A stretch of DNA of 64,000 nucleotides. It comes from Diphasiastrum complanatum (lineage: Eukaryota; Streptophyta; Lycopodiopsida; Lycopodiales; Lycopodiaceae). The notes beneath the pieces are model-generated. The model was not told where the DNA came from. It was given only the letters and a program-made list of their open reading frames with translations, and made no database searches. The stretch covers positions 31,323,599-31,387,598 of the forward strand of contig CM055097.1 of NCBI GenBank assembly GCA_029204225.1, in the 5' to 3' direction. The translations under genes were made by a program, and so were the position numbers. Below, piece by piece: positions 1-13,197 of the stretch (its first letter is position 1; each line of letters starts with the position of its first letter).

Positions 1-189
1 ATAGTGAAGGACTTAATAGCAATTCTACGATACAATGCCTGCAATTCTAGTGAACATAAGTGACTTGGTGTACCAAATTCTCGTAAGCATGTTATGTTGG
101 GTTTAAACTAGCAAGTAAGTCACGTCACCATACGGTGGTTTAAGGTTGGAGGTCCTTACTTGCTTATGTCGTATTATCTGGAAATTAAC

Positions 190-687
190 AAACGTAAGGA
201 TTGATAGAACAGTTGATGAAATGGCATCCATAAGTTTCTATAACTCTTGCTTGATCAGTTCTGTATAATTTGGGTTGCAGCAGTAGTAACGGCTTACCTT
301 GGGGACTGCTCCGTCCACCAAAGGTATGGTGTGTTGGACTACTGTTGGCGGAATGCCCTTTAGATCACTATAGCTCTAGGCAAAACAGTCTTTATATTCT
401 ACCAACAAGGATCGTAGTCTCTTGAATTGCATGGGTGTTAACTGCTCTTCCACATGCAGTATCCTTTCTTCTTCTCCTGGTTCCGCAAGATTCATCGGCT
501 GTGTTCGCGTAGGTCCCTCGAAGACTTGTTCCGCTGGTGCCTGACTTTGATCAGGTTCTCGTTGGGCTTGCGGCATCATGATTACCACGTCGTCCAATGT
601 ATAATTCTTGAAAGTATCAAGCATCTCATGAACTGGAGCTCGTCGAGATTCCTCTTTCAGAATATTGATCTTGGTCCGACTGGTCAT
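190..687 (-). pseudogene. Ty3/gypsy reverse transcriptase N-terminus (broken)
   Basis: Read on the minus strand, this encodes the PR-RT linker and the start of RT. LLVEYKDCFA is followed by a TAG where Trp is expected (FAWSY in relatives), then GIPPTVVQHTIPL and NPNYTELIKQEL, which are the usual opening blocks of plant gypsy RT. The frame stops again near 190. No RT palm motif is seen between 1 and 189, so the domain is truncated at the left. It continues the same element as the gag at 3123-3779. The assignment to Athila/Tat-like gypsy is by motif and by the primer site at 5148. Confidence 0.7.
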
Positions 688-697
688 TTTTTTATTT

Positions 698-1200
698 TTA
701 CCTGTGTAGAAGATGACGCTGTATCTGAGTCCACTTGATTGACTTCAAGGAATCCAACACCTTCTTCTTATTCTTTTTTGTCATTTTGATGGGCTCATCC
801 TTGTTGTCTTTCTTTGGGACTGCTGTGACATTCGCCTCACGGTTGCGAATATCAACGTCTATTGTAGCTATTGCCTCTTCGGGTAGGTCACTCCATCGGA
901 TCACCTGGTTGTAGTGTTGCTTCAACTGATTCTTCTTATTTGCAGGTGCCTTGGGTGGTTCGATCCTTGAGACTTTCGTCATAGCAAACCTTTGTGGTGG
1001 TTGAGCTGGTACCTTTTTGGTTCCGTAACGATCTGGGTCCATGTGGTGTAGGACTTGTTCATCAGTAGCTCAATCTCCTTATTATAAGTTAGAGCATGTT
1101 GCCAAGGGACTAGATCATCGTCCACTGGGTTCTCAATCGGCTCCGCTGACAGCCATGCTACGTTTATCATATTCACTCCAAATGTGATTGGTGTGTCCAT
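698..1200 (-). pseudogene. gypsy pol linker between protease and RT
   Basis: Two overlapping minus-strand frames (698-1042 and 979-1200) give a charged stretch with WSDLPEEAIATIDVDI and a lysine-rich run KMTKKNKKKVLD. No catalytic motif is visible. Position between the protease-like LLGRPW block and the RT start suggests the linker of a plant gypsy polyprotein, broken by at least one frameshift near 1000. It could be non-homologous filler; only its place in the element supports the call. Confidence 0.45.
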
Positions 1201-1329
1201 AGTGTAACATTTGGACGAAGATATACTCAGTTCTGGATCTTATTCATATTGACATGCCTGGTAGTCAATAGTTGCTAATGCATCCGTCCATCTCATGACA
1301 TCCATCTCTGAATGATAGTGACCTCCCTT

Positions 1330-1660
1330 GGCTGGCCTTGGACAGTCAATCATATGATCTGTTGTGGATGATCCATCATCAGCTTTGGGTGCAATAGGTT
1401 TTACCGCCCATGTGGTTGGATCTACCTTTACAGCCTATTCTCTATTCTCGAAGGTGAGTTTCCCTATACCCCAGCTGTGTACTACTTGCGCAGCCCTCGA
1501 CCATGGTCTTCCCAATAAAATACGATATGCAGATGGAGATTCAGGTATATCCATGACCACAAAAGTAATCACATACTGCAAGGCATGCTATCTTTACAGG
1601 AATATTAGCAACTACACCTTTTGGTTTCACACAGGATTGATCTGCTAACTTGATGGTGAA
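1330..1660 (-). pseudogene. gypsy retropepsin C-terminal block
   Basis: Minus-strand translation across 1580-1330 reads ITFVVMDIPESPSAYRILLG, then RPWSRAAQVVHSWGIGKLTF. This is the LLGRPW block that closes the aspartic protease of Tat/Athila-like plant gypsy elements. The upstream catalytic D-S/T-G part falls in a stretch (1660-1860) with several stops and is not confidently readable. The protease would cut the Gag-Pol polyprotein; this copy cannot be active. Confidence 0.6.
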
Positions 1661-1907
1661 TCTGGCTGGCTTCAATTCTTGTAATCCCCATTTTTTGGAC
1701 AAAGTAGTGGAGATCAGATTGACACCCGATCCTCCATCTACACTGCCGCCTCGTCCTCATATCTCTTGTGTTTGATTGGCAAAGTGATGTTGTGTTCCTC
1801 ACTTTACCATGCTGCTCCGATGTGGAGGACGTTACTTATTTCATCATAGCCCGCACAATATATGGGCTCAGGTGCTATTGGCTCCTCAGTCGCCTTGGCC
1901 CATTCAG

Positions 1908-2872
1908 CTAAAGGGCTTTTCGTTTGTGGTGCAATCCGCAGTTTCTCCGAAGGGGTAAACTAACGTGGCCTGACAGCAAGAGTGTGATCCTTTCAGTGCG
2001 TGGTTCCTCAGGCTCCACCATGTGAAAAGGTGGTTCATGTTGGTGCAACCAATCATTCTGATCAGTGCGCAGTGGTGAGCCCGTTTGCAGATCTCGTTCG
2101 ACGCCGACTGGAGGTTCTGTGGAATTGTTTCGTTCTTGCTCTTTTTCCTCCTCTTGTGCTTTTTGTACCCAGTGTCTTATTTTCTGGTACTGTGTTCTCT
2201 CTTCCCTCACATTTGGATATGGCGCTGAAGTTCAGGGTTGGTCGTCAATGACCGATGGTGGTGGTGAGGGAGCCACTTCCTTCCTCTTCTGTGCTCGCGT
2301 AATAGCTAACACAGGAGCGTAGTCGTGTCGACCTTTCGTTGGCATCCCTGCTGGAACTGTTGATTGCTGTATGACAATGAGGTTAAGAGGTGCACTGGTT
2401 CCAGGCTTAAATGGACAATTCTTGAAACAATGTCCATAACCGCAATCCTAGCAGGAGGTTGTATATTGTCCGTTGTAGGGACATTCTGCAATTTTGTGTC
2501 CCTCGCCGTAGCCGTAGCAGCCGTAATTTCTTCCACCTTGACGTTGAGTTTGAGCTGCATAGGCCAAAACATATTCATTTATGGCAGGAGCCATAAATGG
2601 TTCATCTGGTCCATACCACTGCTGGTGCTCAGGTTGAGGTGACATTTGCAATTCTTGTTTTGCTGTTGTCAGGTTTACATGGGCCACTTGTTGATTGGAT
2701 GACCCTGGTGGAGCATGTAAGGCCATGCGTTGTGGTTGATTGGGTGCGCCATACCTTGGTGCCACGTTAGGTGCCCCTTGATAATAAGGATAAGAATTCT
2801 GATAAGGACTTCTCTTCTGTTGAACAACCCTGGGGTTAAACGGGCAAAATGTCGTATCGTGCGATGTTGCAT
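1908..2872 (-). pseudogene. gypsy Gag C-terminus with degenerate zinc knuckle
   Basis: The minus-strand frame at 2448-2765 is rich in Gln, Pro and Gly and contains CYGYGEGHKIAEC. A CCHC knuckle should read C-x2-C-x4-H-x4-C; here the second Cys is Tyr, so the knuckle is damaged. Frames at 2675-2872 and 1908-2210 carry the flanking low-complexity Gag tail with stops and shifts. It lies directly downstream, in element direction, of the capsid-like Gag frame at 3123-3779. Confidence 0.6.
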
Positions 2873-3122
2873 TGCACAGATGGCAGAATCTATGTGTTAG
2901 TCTCAGATTTTGCTTTAGGACTGAACACTCGTTCGCTATATGGTTTTGCGTGCATACTGAACACCATACATTTTCTCGTCAAGGACACTACAGCTGGGTT
3001 GGTTCTAGTTGATATGGAGTTACTGCTATAGTTCCTTGTAAGGCCTTCAGTTTCTGGTCAAACTGCGCCGTAAGTTGCTCCATCTGCTGGTTGTGTAATT
3101 TTGTCATTTGCTCCAACAAGAG

Positions 3123-3779
3123 TTATGTGGATAGAGCGGATGCGTTTGATGATGATGATGCGATCGAGGGAGTAGGAGTGTGGGTGGAAGAATATTTGTT
3201 GTCGAATCCCTCATCCTCTTCCCAGATGGCATCTTCCATAGCTTCTTGCAGAGTAGCGTACTGCTCCCATCTTTTCAGTTCTCTTCTGATGCTTCGTGGT
3301 AATCCGGCTAGGAACCACATGATCACCACATGATCGGGAGTCAGGGCTGCACTGCACTCGGATCGTAGATGTTTGACCCGTTCAATATAGTCCCGGACTC
3401 TTTCTCGTTTTCCCATCTTGACTTTGCTTAGCAGGAGAAACGGGTCTTCCAGGAACTTTCTTGGTTTAAAGCGTGTAATGAGAGCTGCTTTAACCGCTTC
3501 CCAGGTGGATTTTTGTTCTTTTGATAGGTTGAAAAACCAATCTTGAGCCACTGCGGGTAAGGACATAGGGAATAGCATCAGCTTCTCTGCAGGTGTCCGT
3601 TCGCCGTAGATTTCACAAGCTTGCTCGTAGATCTGGAGGAATCGGATGGGATCTGAGGTTCCGTCGTATTTTGGTATCTCCATCCGTGGTGCTCGCCGAA
3701 CTGCATGCAAGGGTGCGACAGGTACGGGTTGGCCTATTGGATCCATTGGTGCTGGTTCCGATTCTGCCTCTTGTTGCAC
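3123..3779 (-). CDS. gag: Ty3/gypsy Gag capsid-like ORF
   Basis: A 218-codon uninterrupted minus-strand frame. Residues about 40-170 match the retrotransposon Gag domain: EIPKYDGTSDPIRFLQIYEQ, then AVAQDWFFNLSKEQKSTWEA, ALITRFKPRK and DYIERVKHLRSECSA. The N-terminus is Pro/Ala-rich and the C-terminus is Ser/Thr-rich low complexity. Gag forms the particle that packages element RNA. The start is the first in-frame ATG; the leader of about 1.4 kb lies upstream. The frame then fails before the zinc knuckle, so this is the longest surviving part of the 1-5.99 kb element. No host function is implied. Confidence 0.85.
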   Translation of the reverse strand: MQQEAESEPAPMDPIGQPVPVAPLHAVRRAPRMEIPKYDGTSDPIRFLQIYEQACEIYGERTPAEKLMLFPMSLPAVAQDWFFNLSKEQKSTWEAVKAALITRFKPRKFLEDPFLLLSKVKMGKRERVRDYIERVKHLRSECSAALTPDHVVIMWFLAGLPRSIRRELKRWEQYATLQEAMEDAIWEEDEGFDNKYSSTHTPTPSIASSSSNASALST

Positions 3780-5147
3780 AACTGCTAATCTAGGAAGATG
3801 TGGTGCCTGATTTGCTATCCTTCATGCTATTGATCATCTTGATCTCAGATTCATCTGATGGTGGGTTCCAAAGTGATTGGATCCTACTTATACAATAGGA
3901 TGCAGTCTGGATCTTCAAGGATCTAATCGATCTGATCGGCCGAAATGAATTTCAGGCCTTTTGCGGTGGTTTTTCCTTGATAACTTTTTACTCTTTGCAC
4001 TGATCGACCTGAGATTTTGATAGTAGCTGGATCTTATGTAGATCTTTTCACTAATCTGGTCTGTGAGGGTTATCTTGTGCTAGGGTTGGCTGTGCGAGAG
4101 TTCTTTAGCTATTTTACAGGTAAAAAACTTGATATCTTTCAGATCTCTAGGAAGTAACTCTTGCAAGCTTCACAGTAGCTGGATCTAAGTTAGATCTCAC
4201 TATAGAATTCTCTGCGAGAGTTAACTCTGCAAAAAGTGAAAATTTCATTGTCTGCGAGGGTTCAAAATCACTTTTTGTGCTTGATCTTCACCAGATCTTC
4301 ATACTAACTCTCGCAGGCTTCATCTCTGATGTAAATTGACATTCTGAATCTATTGAGAGGGTCTGCGAGAGTTCTTACTGGAAGGATTTGCTGGATCTTC
4401 ACTTTGGTGATTTTTTAGCACTTAAATCCAATTTTCTGCTCACTAGAATCAAACTAGCTCTCGCAAGCTCTTCTGTGTCCTGGTCTCACTGAGATGGAAC
4501 TTCAAAATCCTCTGCGAGAGTTCTTGACCACTGGAACTGAAAATTTCACTGCTTGCGAGGGTTCATTGGTACTTTCCATGTTTTTTTTTACTGAGAACTC
4601 TCACACATGCACTTAATCATCAAACTAACTCTCGCAAACTTCTCTGTGTCCTGGTCTTACTGAGATGGAACTTCAAAGGGCTTTGCGAGAGTTCTTATGA
4701 AGATTTGAATTTTTTTGGAATTTTTTTAAAGGTTTTTTGGATTTTTTATGATTTTTCTCTGATTTTTACAATCTGCTTGGAACTAACTCTCGCAGGCTTC
4801 TATGCAGGTCTGGGACAGTACCCTGGAGCTGCTGCCAGTCATGCAAGGGTTAATTCCCACTGATTTTGGAGATATAAAAATCTAATGAGTTTTTTTCACT
4901 CTTTTTTCCTCTAAAATGCAGATTGGTGTGTTTTTTTGAGTTTTTTGGATGATTAGTTTGGGTTTCAAGCCCCTAGAGATTCTTCAGGGCCTCCTCTACC
5001 CTCTCACACCTCCTCCGCTAGCTATGAACAGTCCAAACACAAAAAAAAATAGAGAAAACTAACTCTAAACTCCCAAAAATCTACCTAAACTAATCTAAAA
5101 AGCAAGAAAATAGCTAAAATGGAACTAAACTAGTTAGTGCAAACCTA
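3780..5147 (-). other. gypsy leader with alternating CTCTCGCAG / CTGCGAGAG motifs
   Basis: There is no coding frame between the primer site and gag. From about 4090 to 4800 a short motif recurs in both orientations about every 30-150 bp: CTCTCGCARGCTT or AACTCTCGCAR on the plus strand, and CTGCGAGAGTTC as its inverse (near 4093, 4157, 4211, 4251, 4307, 4362, 4457, 4511, 4552, 4627, 4682, 4785). The same sequence family recurs at 28.1-28.4 kb after a matching LTR and at 48.1-48.45 kb. The motif could fold or bind a factor; function is unknown. Confidence 0.7.
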
Positions 5148-5165
5148 TCCCCGGCATCGAAGCCA
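5148..5165 (-). other. primer-binding site, tRNA-Asp type (Athila-like)
   Basis: Minus strand reads TGGCTTCGATGCCGGGGA, close to the plant Athila-type site TGGCGCCGTTGCCGGGGA, which is complementary to the 3' end of tRNA-Asp. It is separated from the LTR end (TACA) by one G. The sister copy at 27715-27732 has the same spacing and a closer match, which supports this reading. Confidence 0.75.
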
Positions 5166-5166
5166 C

Positions 5167-5987
5167 TGTAGTGTCGAGGATCTTTCGTAGTATAGCCCTT
5201 CCGCCTGTCAACAAAGGTTAGATCACTAGATAGGTGCCTAACTATGCATAGATGCTACTTTTAGTTAATTTCCTACTTTTTCCCTTAACTCTACTCACCA
5301 CTATACTACTCCTCTTTAACTCTACTCCTCTACACTAACATTCATCATAGTTTTGGTTGAAGGGAAGTGATGGAGAAGAAGAGATTGAGAAGAGAAGAGA
5401 AAGAGAGAGAAAGAGAGTGAGGGTGGAGGTTAGCTCAAGTGCTTTTATGCTTGCTAATGGAAAAACATTTACTATGGCAAACAATAAAACATGGAAATAG
5501 AAAGCAATAGAAAACACAACCAAGAGCAATAGCAAGTAGTGAATAGCAAATGAGGATGCTTCTCTTCCAAAAATGGTAGAGTTTCCTCCTTCTCATTAAG
5601 CATGGAAATAGTGTACAAATGGTGCCTTTTTATAAAATGGGGAAGGCCCTTGCCCCTCAATCTTATTGGCTAATATTCACAATGATCCTAACCATTCATC
5701 TTGGACCCAACTTGATCCAAGGGTCCACAAAAAGTACATTAGAAATCACAAGAGTCATGTGAGTCCCAATTTGGATCCAACTCTAAAAAGTAATCTCTAA
5801 GTTTAAAAATGACATTGGGCCTCTAGTTTTATTTTAAGTACAAGGCCCAAGTCAAGTTTATTTTATTTACAACTTCAATTGCGTGCTCATTGGGCCATGG
5901 GCTTATACATGCAGGATGCCAAGCCCTCGCAACACATTTTACTGGAGGATTTTATTTATTTACACTTTGTTGGGAATACCCCCAACA
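5167..5987 (-). repeat. 5' LTR of the Athila/Tat-like element
   Basis: On the minus strand it begins TGTTGGGGGTATTCCCAACA, a near-perfect terminal palindrome, and ends TACA next to the primer site, giving 821 bp. A TATA-like TTTTATAAAAAGG lies at about 5626-5638. Bases 5300-5700 match, in opposite orientation, the fragment at 27190-27713, so a second copy of the LTR exists in the window. The partner 3' LTR would lie left of position 1. Confidence 0.8.
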
Positions 5988-6430
5988 ATCTTTGGAGTTT
6001 TTTTATCTCCCTCCGCCAGACCTTCTTCCTGCCATGCTTATGGCCAGTACCAGGGGGAACATGGGAATGAGATGGGTGTACATTGGTGATGGCACGGGCA
6101 GTGGATTTGGTCCTGGCCATCATTCTCAGAAGAAAAAATTAACAAAACGAAGTTTGAACAAAAAAAAGTGGATGAAAACAAAAAAATTTGTGATGAAAGG
6201 GCGCTTGAGATCAATACCAGAACTAAAACTCGGTTTCGAACGCAAGATCTAGATAGATTATTTGAATAAAAGAGATGCGCGCTTGAAAGCGATATTGCAC
6301 AACCAGCAGTATCGGACTCAAGCGCACTGTAAGAGGGCGGGAGCTTGAATGGTGAAAGAGCGCGCTTGAGAGCGATATTGGGAGCTAAAAGCGAAAATTT
6401 TGCAAAAAAAATTAAAAATGCACGTGACAG
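5988..6430. other. no gene; repeated GCGCTTGARAGCGATATTG motif
   Basis: There is no recognisable coding region. The motif GCGCTTGARAGCGATATTG or a close form occurs near 6278 and 6364, with a weaker form near 6195 and an inverted half near 6318. The spacing of about 85 bp suggests a decayed tandem unit. A purine-rich run lies at 6125-6190. Confidence 0.5.
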
Positions 6431-6940
6431 ATGTCATTCTAGGTACGACATTGAGCCATAAAGACTAGTGACTATAGCATTCAACTATGATATAACATGC
6501 TTGAGTGCATTGTTTTTAGCACTAGTGTGTGGCACAAAATGAAGCAATAATTATTGTTGATTTGCACATTGCAATTGTTGATTAGGAAACTGTAATTGCT
6601 GATTAAGACAAGATACACTATGCATTCCAATATCACGTAACCTTTGACAGGATCTTTAGGATAAATTGATCCATCCACCCACAAATCTATATTCTTATGA
6701 TCATTCATTCTCAATTATCTAACTATTGCAGTAGCATTCTCTACAGCTTTTCAATTTTATTTAATAAAAGGAGGGCATTCCATAGGAAGTCCCCATCTCC
6801 TCCCAAAAGCAACCCATAACTCTCTCAGATCTGTAGTCGCGTGTCTAGGATCTTGCAAGCTTCCGCATAAGAAAATTCAAAAGAAACAAATACGTTCACG
6901 ATACAGACTAAACTTGTTCGCGACATGGTATCAGAGCTAC
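6431..6940 (+). repeat. copia LTR end and Met-tRNA primer site
   Basis: The sequence ends TTCGCGACA at 6925 and is followed at once by TGGTATCAGAGCTAC (6926-6940), the standard plant copia primer site complementary to initiator Met-tRNA. A possible TATA element (TTTAATAAAAGG) lies near 6758. The left LTR edge is not clear, so the start given is approximate. The gag start at 6989 supports orientation. Confidence 0.65.
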
Positions 6941-6988
6941 AGGTTATCACTATTGATATCTGAGCGGTGATTTTCTAGACAACACAAT

Positions 6989-7039
6989 ATGGCTACAACG
7001 ATCCAGAATGTATCATCTGAACATGAGGAGCCTATATGA
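6989..7039 (+). pseudogene. copia Gag N-terminal stub
   Basis: Sixteen codons, MATTIQNVSSEHEEPI, then TGA. The start lies about 50 bp after the primer site, the usual place for copia gag. Beyond 7040 no Gag-like sequence follows, so the element is truncated soon after its start codon. The reading rests mostly on position. Confidence 0.5.
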
Positions 7040-7440
7040 CGTGTAAGAAAGACATAGTCACAGTGTTACATACCTATGTACCTAGCAGTACTTCAGACCC
7101 CTATTAGTCCATTTAGTGTTGGGGGCTACATGGCAAGACTATATGTATATATGTGAGGTCGTAATCCATGTATCTTTTAGATTGGCTCTTTTCTATGAAG
7201 CATCTCTAAGACTAGTGGATGATGTAAAATGGATAATCAAGGTGGCATTATCGCTCTTGGTTTGCCATGTTGTAGCCTTCAATATTGTGGTCCAGTTTAC
7301 TCACAAGAAAGCATTTTACTTCATGAATAACATTTTGGGTATCCGCAATGCCTCGTATGATGAGAGCTTTATGCTCTCTAAGCTTCTCTTCCAGAACAGT
7401 GGCTGAAATAATGGAAAAAACAGTGTGGTGGTGCAGGTTG
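7040..7440. other. unassigned stretch between copia stub and LINE
   Basis: A 96-codon open frame at 7116-7406 is hydrophobic and matches no family I recognise. It is probably chance or an old LINE segment, since LINE RT begins just after it. No promoter or terminal repeats are seen. Confidence 0.3.
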
Positions 7441-9503
<2,063 letters not shown>

Positions 9504-9709
9504 GCTTTATTTATGTCTTTTCCATGCCAAAAGGCATATAAGACTAGTTAAAGTACATGTCAAGTATGTGGTAACTGTAGGAGCGTATGAAACGTCTCCA
9601 AGATTATAATAGAAATACAAATCTAACTGCTATAAACTGAACTGAAAACTGAAACTGAAAAGGATGCAATGATATATGAAACATATGGGAGCATATATAA
9701 TGCTAACTG
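9504..9709 (-). other. LINE 3' UTR with terminal hairpin
   Basis: Minus-strand 3' UTR ending ATGCCTTTTGGCATGGAAAA, then GACATAAATAAAGC at 9504. ATGCC and GGCAT pair around a 4-nt loop. The same block is at 8305-8344 (plus) and at 11718-11758, where the loop is ATAT instead of TTTT while the stem is kept. In stringent-type LINEs such 3' hairpins are recognised by the RT; here that role is inferred. Confidence 0.75.
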
Positions 9710-10486
9710 TCACGAATATGGTATGACACTATCACCCAATCCTGTCCCGCTGATGCTAAAAAAGGATGTAATACGGGCTGTAGCATGAGGAACTGCTGGT
9801 GGTCGATGTAACCAAGAACATCGAGAAGTGTTGACGACCATAACCTTAGTCTTCGCAGTGTTCACGCCCAAGCCCCATCTGGTACAGAAAACCTGTAGAC
9901 AATCATGGTGCCTCTGTAATCCCTCTCTGGTCGGGGATACTAGTACCACATCATCCGCATACAAGAGAATAGCAATCAAGATGGTGCCAAGTCTACATCC
10001 AGCTCCGCCACACTGTGCGATGGCGCACTCCAACTCATCGATGTACAATCCAAAAAGGACCGGCGAAAGAGAGCAATCTTGTTTCACCCCAATGGTGCTC
10101 CCTATGTGATCAGAGATGCTACTACCATGTCAGAAACATCCCAGGACCTTTTCGTAAAGAGCCATCACTACCAAAACAATATCCATGGAGAAACCAAGAT
10201 CTCGAAGTCGCTAAATGAGCAGGGAGCGTGGTACAGAGTCAAAGGCTTTCCTGAAGTCCACAAAACAACAGTAAACCTTTTCTTTCCTGTGCTTAGCTTC
10301 CTCAATCAAAGCTTGAAGTGTGAAAATATGGTCAATGGTAGAGTAATGAACTCGGAAACCTGCCTGTCCCAATGCATGTAATCCCCTGGATTCCGCCTCC
10401 GAACTTGCTGCAGACTGGAGTATGGTCCCATAAAGCTTAGTGAGGACGTGCCCGATCTTGATAGTGCGGTAGTTACCAGGAGTCAT
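9710..10486 (-). pseudogene. LINE reverse transcriptase palm
   Basis: Minus-strand frames at 10211-10486 and 9710-10087 give the RT core: TPGNYRTIKIGHVLTKLYG, QAGFRVHYSTIDHIFTLQAL, CCFVDFRKAFDSVPR (first catalytic Asp), then KQDCSLSPVLFGLYIDELE (usually KQGCPLSP) and LLYADDVVLVSPT (YADD intact, 9950-9961). A frameshift lies between the two frames near 10100-10210. After the YADD frame the usual thumb and C-terminal Cys/His domain are missing, and the 3' UTR follows almost at once, so there is a 3' deletion. Confidence 0.88.
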
Positions 10487-10950
10487 GGGATCACCATTTT
10501 TATGTATAGGATGGATGATGTTGGTGCACCATCGAGGTCTTCAATGTCTCTTGATTTTTTGGTTTTCATTCTCTTGATGGCCGCAAGTACCATGTCAGCG
10601 GTGAAGAAGGTAAACTCAAAGGGACGAGGGGAGATAGAGATGGGTGCGTCAGTAGGTATGGTATATAGGCTGGTAGCGTAGTCGGGCCATATGCGAAGGT
10701 CTTCCAAGAGGGGTGGTGGAGCACGAGGGATAAACTCACGCCAAAAGGCGCCTGAAGAGGAACTGAAGAGAAGATCAACAAGAAGTTTTCCCTCGGAGTC
10801 ATCAAAAGCACGTTTTTTCCGACGGAGTGTGCGACGGAGAGAGCGTCGGGTGGAGCGAAGGAGGTGAGGTTCATGAATGCGGGCATGGGTGACAAGATGA
10901 TGTAGAGAGCGACACTCGGTATCATACCATGGGGTGTGTGTGTGGGACAT
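10483..10950 (-). pseudogene. LINE ORF2 linker between endonuclease and RT
   Basis: The frame contains HTPWYDTECRSLHHLV (the PWYD...C block after the endonuclease), an Arg-rich helix, and FTADMVLAAIKRMKTKKSRD followed by IEDLDG, which is the RT entry block. It stops just before the frame holding NYRTI. It belongs with the RT at 9710-10486 and the endonuclease at 11170-11593. Confidence 0.8.
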
Positions 10951-11906
<956 letters not shown>

Positions 11907-12845
11907 CTAACTCTGATCAATCTCAGATATCATTATGACAATTGTCTCCTTAGTTTCAACTAAAGGTTTAGCTTCAACAAAACGAATATTGCCGTCTCTA
12001 TATATTAAGCGTCTCCTTGTATCCTTTGCATTTTGCAGAGCCTTTTTCCTTTCCACAACTTGGACAAATGTGAGATCTTCATCCAGGAAGATCTTGGTAT
12101 TTTTTAGCTTATGTCTCTGACGTAGTACCTCACGCCTAGACTCCAACGAAGTGAAGCGTAGGACAAGAGTGCTAGCATCTTTCTTGGTACGCCAAGCTGA
12201 GTCCAAACCATTGTCATGGTGCTGCAGATTAGTTTCCAAAAACTCCTTGGCTTCCTTAAGAGCATCCTTGGAGTCCGGGACGCCTCTAACACGAACATTA
12301 AGAGCCTTTTGCTCTCGCAACCGACTCTCCGTAAGTGTAGCAGAGATGAAGGAAACTGGAGCATCCGCTTTTCCTGGACATTTGAGAACCTCTGCCCAAG
12401 ACTGGACAGTCGTATGGTGCTGCTACACTTTGTTTTCAAGTTGTTGGATCGTATTTGAAGTAGCTGCTTGGGAGGATGTTGCACATTTGATGGTCGTAAT
12501 TTCTCGTCTGAGTTCTCCAATTGATGCATCTGTCCGTTGAAGGTGTGATTGCACGGATAAAATCATTTCTCGATGGGAGTCCATCTCCTTTCGGTGGTTG
12601 GCAAGAAGTTGGAATAGTCTTACACTATCTGCACATAGTGCAAAGCCTATTGAAGACAGTGATGGAGGAATCGAATCCTGATCGTAATTGGGGGTTAAAG
12701 GTGGAGGTAAGAGGAAAATCCACAGGCATCCCTGCTGGCTGCTCAGGCAGCGATACTGTCTCAGCTGTATGTGCAAGCAGAGGTGTGTGGGGAGGGAGAC
12801 GAAGGCCTCCCTTGGTGTTCCCTTTCTTGGCCATTGGGAATGCAA
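11907..12845 (-). pseudogene. LINE ORF1 (coiled coil plus RRM-like nucleic-acid binding)
   Basis: One minus-strand frame with a single TAG at 12423-12425 (after QQLENKV, where Gln is likely). Before the stop, MDSHREMILSVQSHLQRTDA and IGELRREITTI form a heptad-like coiled coil. After it, ALNVRVRGVPDSKDALKEA, STLVLRFTSLESRREVL and FLDEDLTFVQVVERKKALQ match the L1 ORF1p layout (RRM-like fold, then C-terminal domain). ORF1p is an RNA chaperone that trimerises by the coiled coil. A frame beginning MAKKGNTKGGLR (about 12833) is probably the true N-terminus, shifted by one base near 12680. Confidence 0.75.
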
Positions 12846-13177
<332 letters not shown>

Positions 13178-13197
13178 ACTCCTGAGGGAGGGCCACC

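Noticed and set aside
4090..4800. CRISPR-like array from regularly repeated GCGAGAG words
   Set aside because: The motif is short, in alternating orientation, with irregular spacing, and lies in a gypsy leader of a eukaryotic genome.
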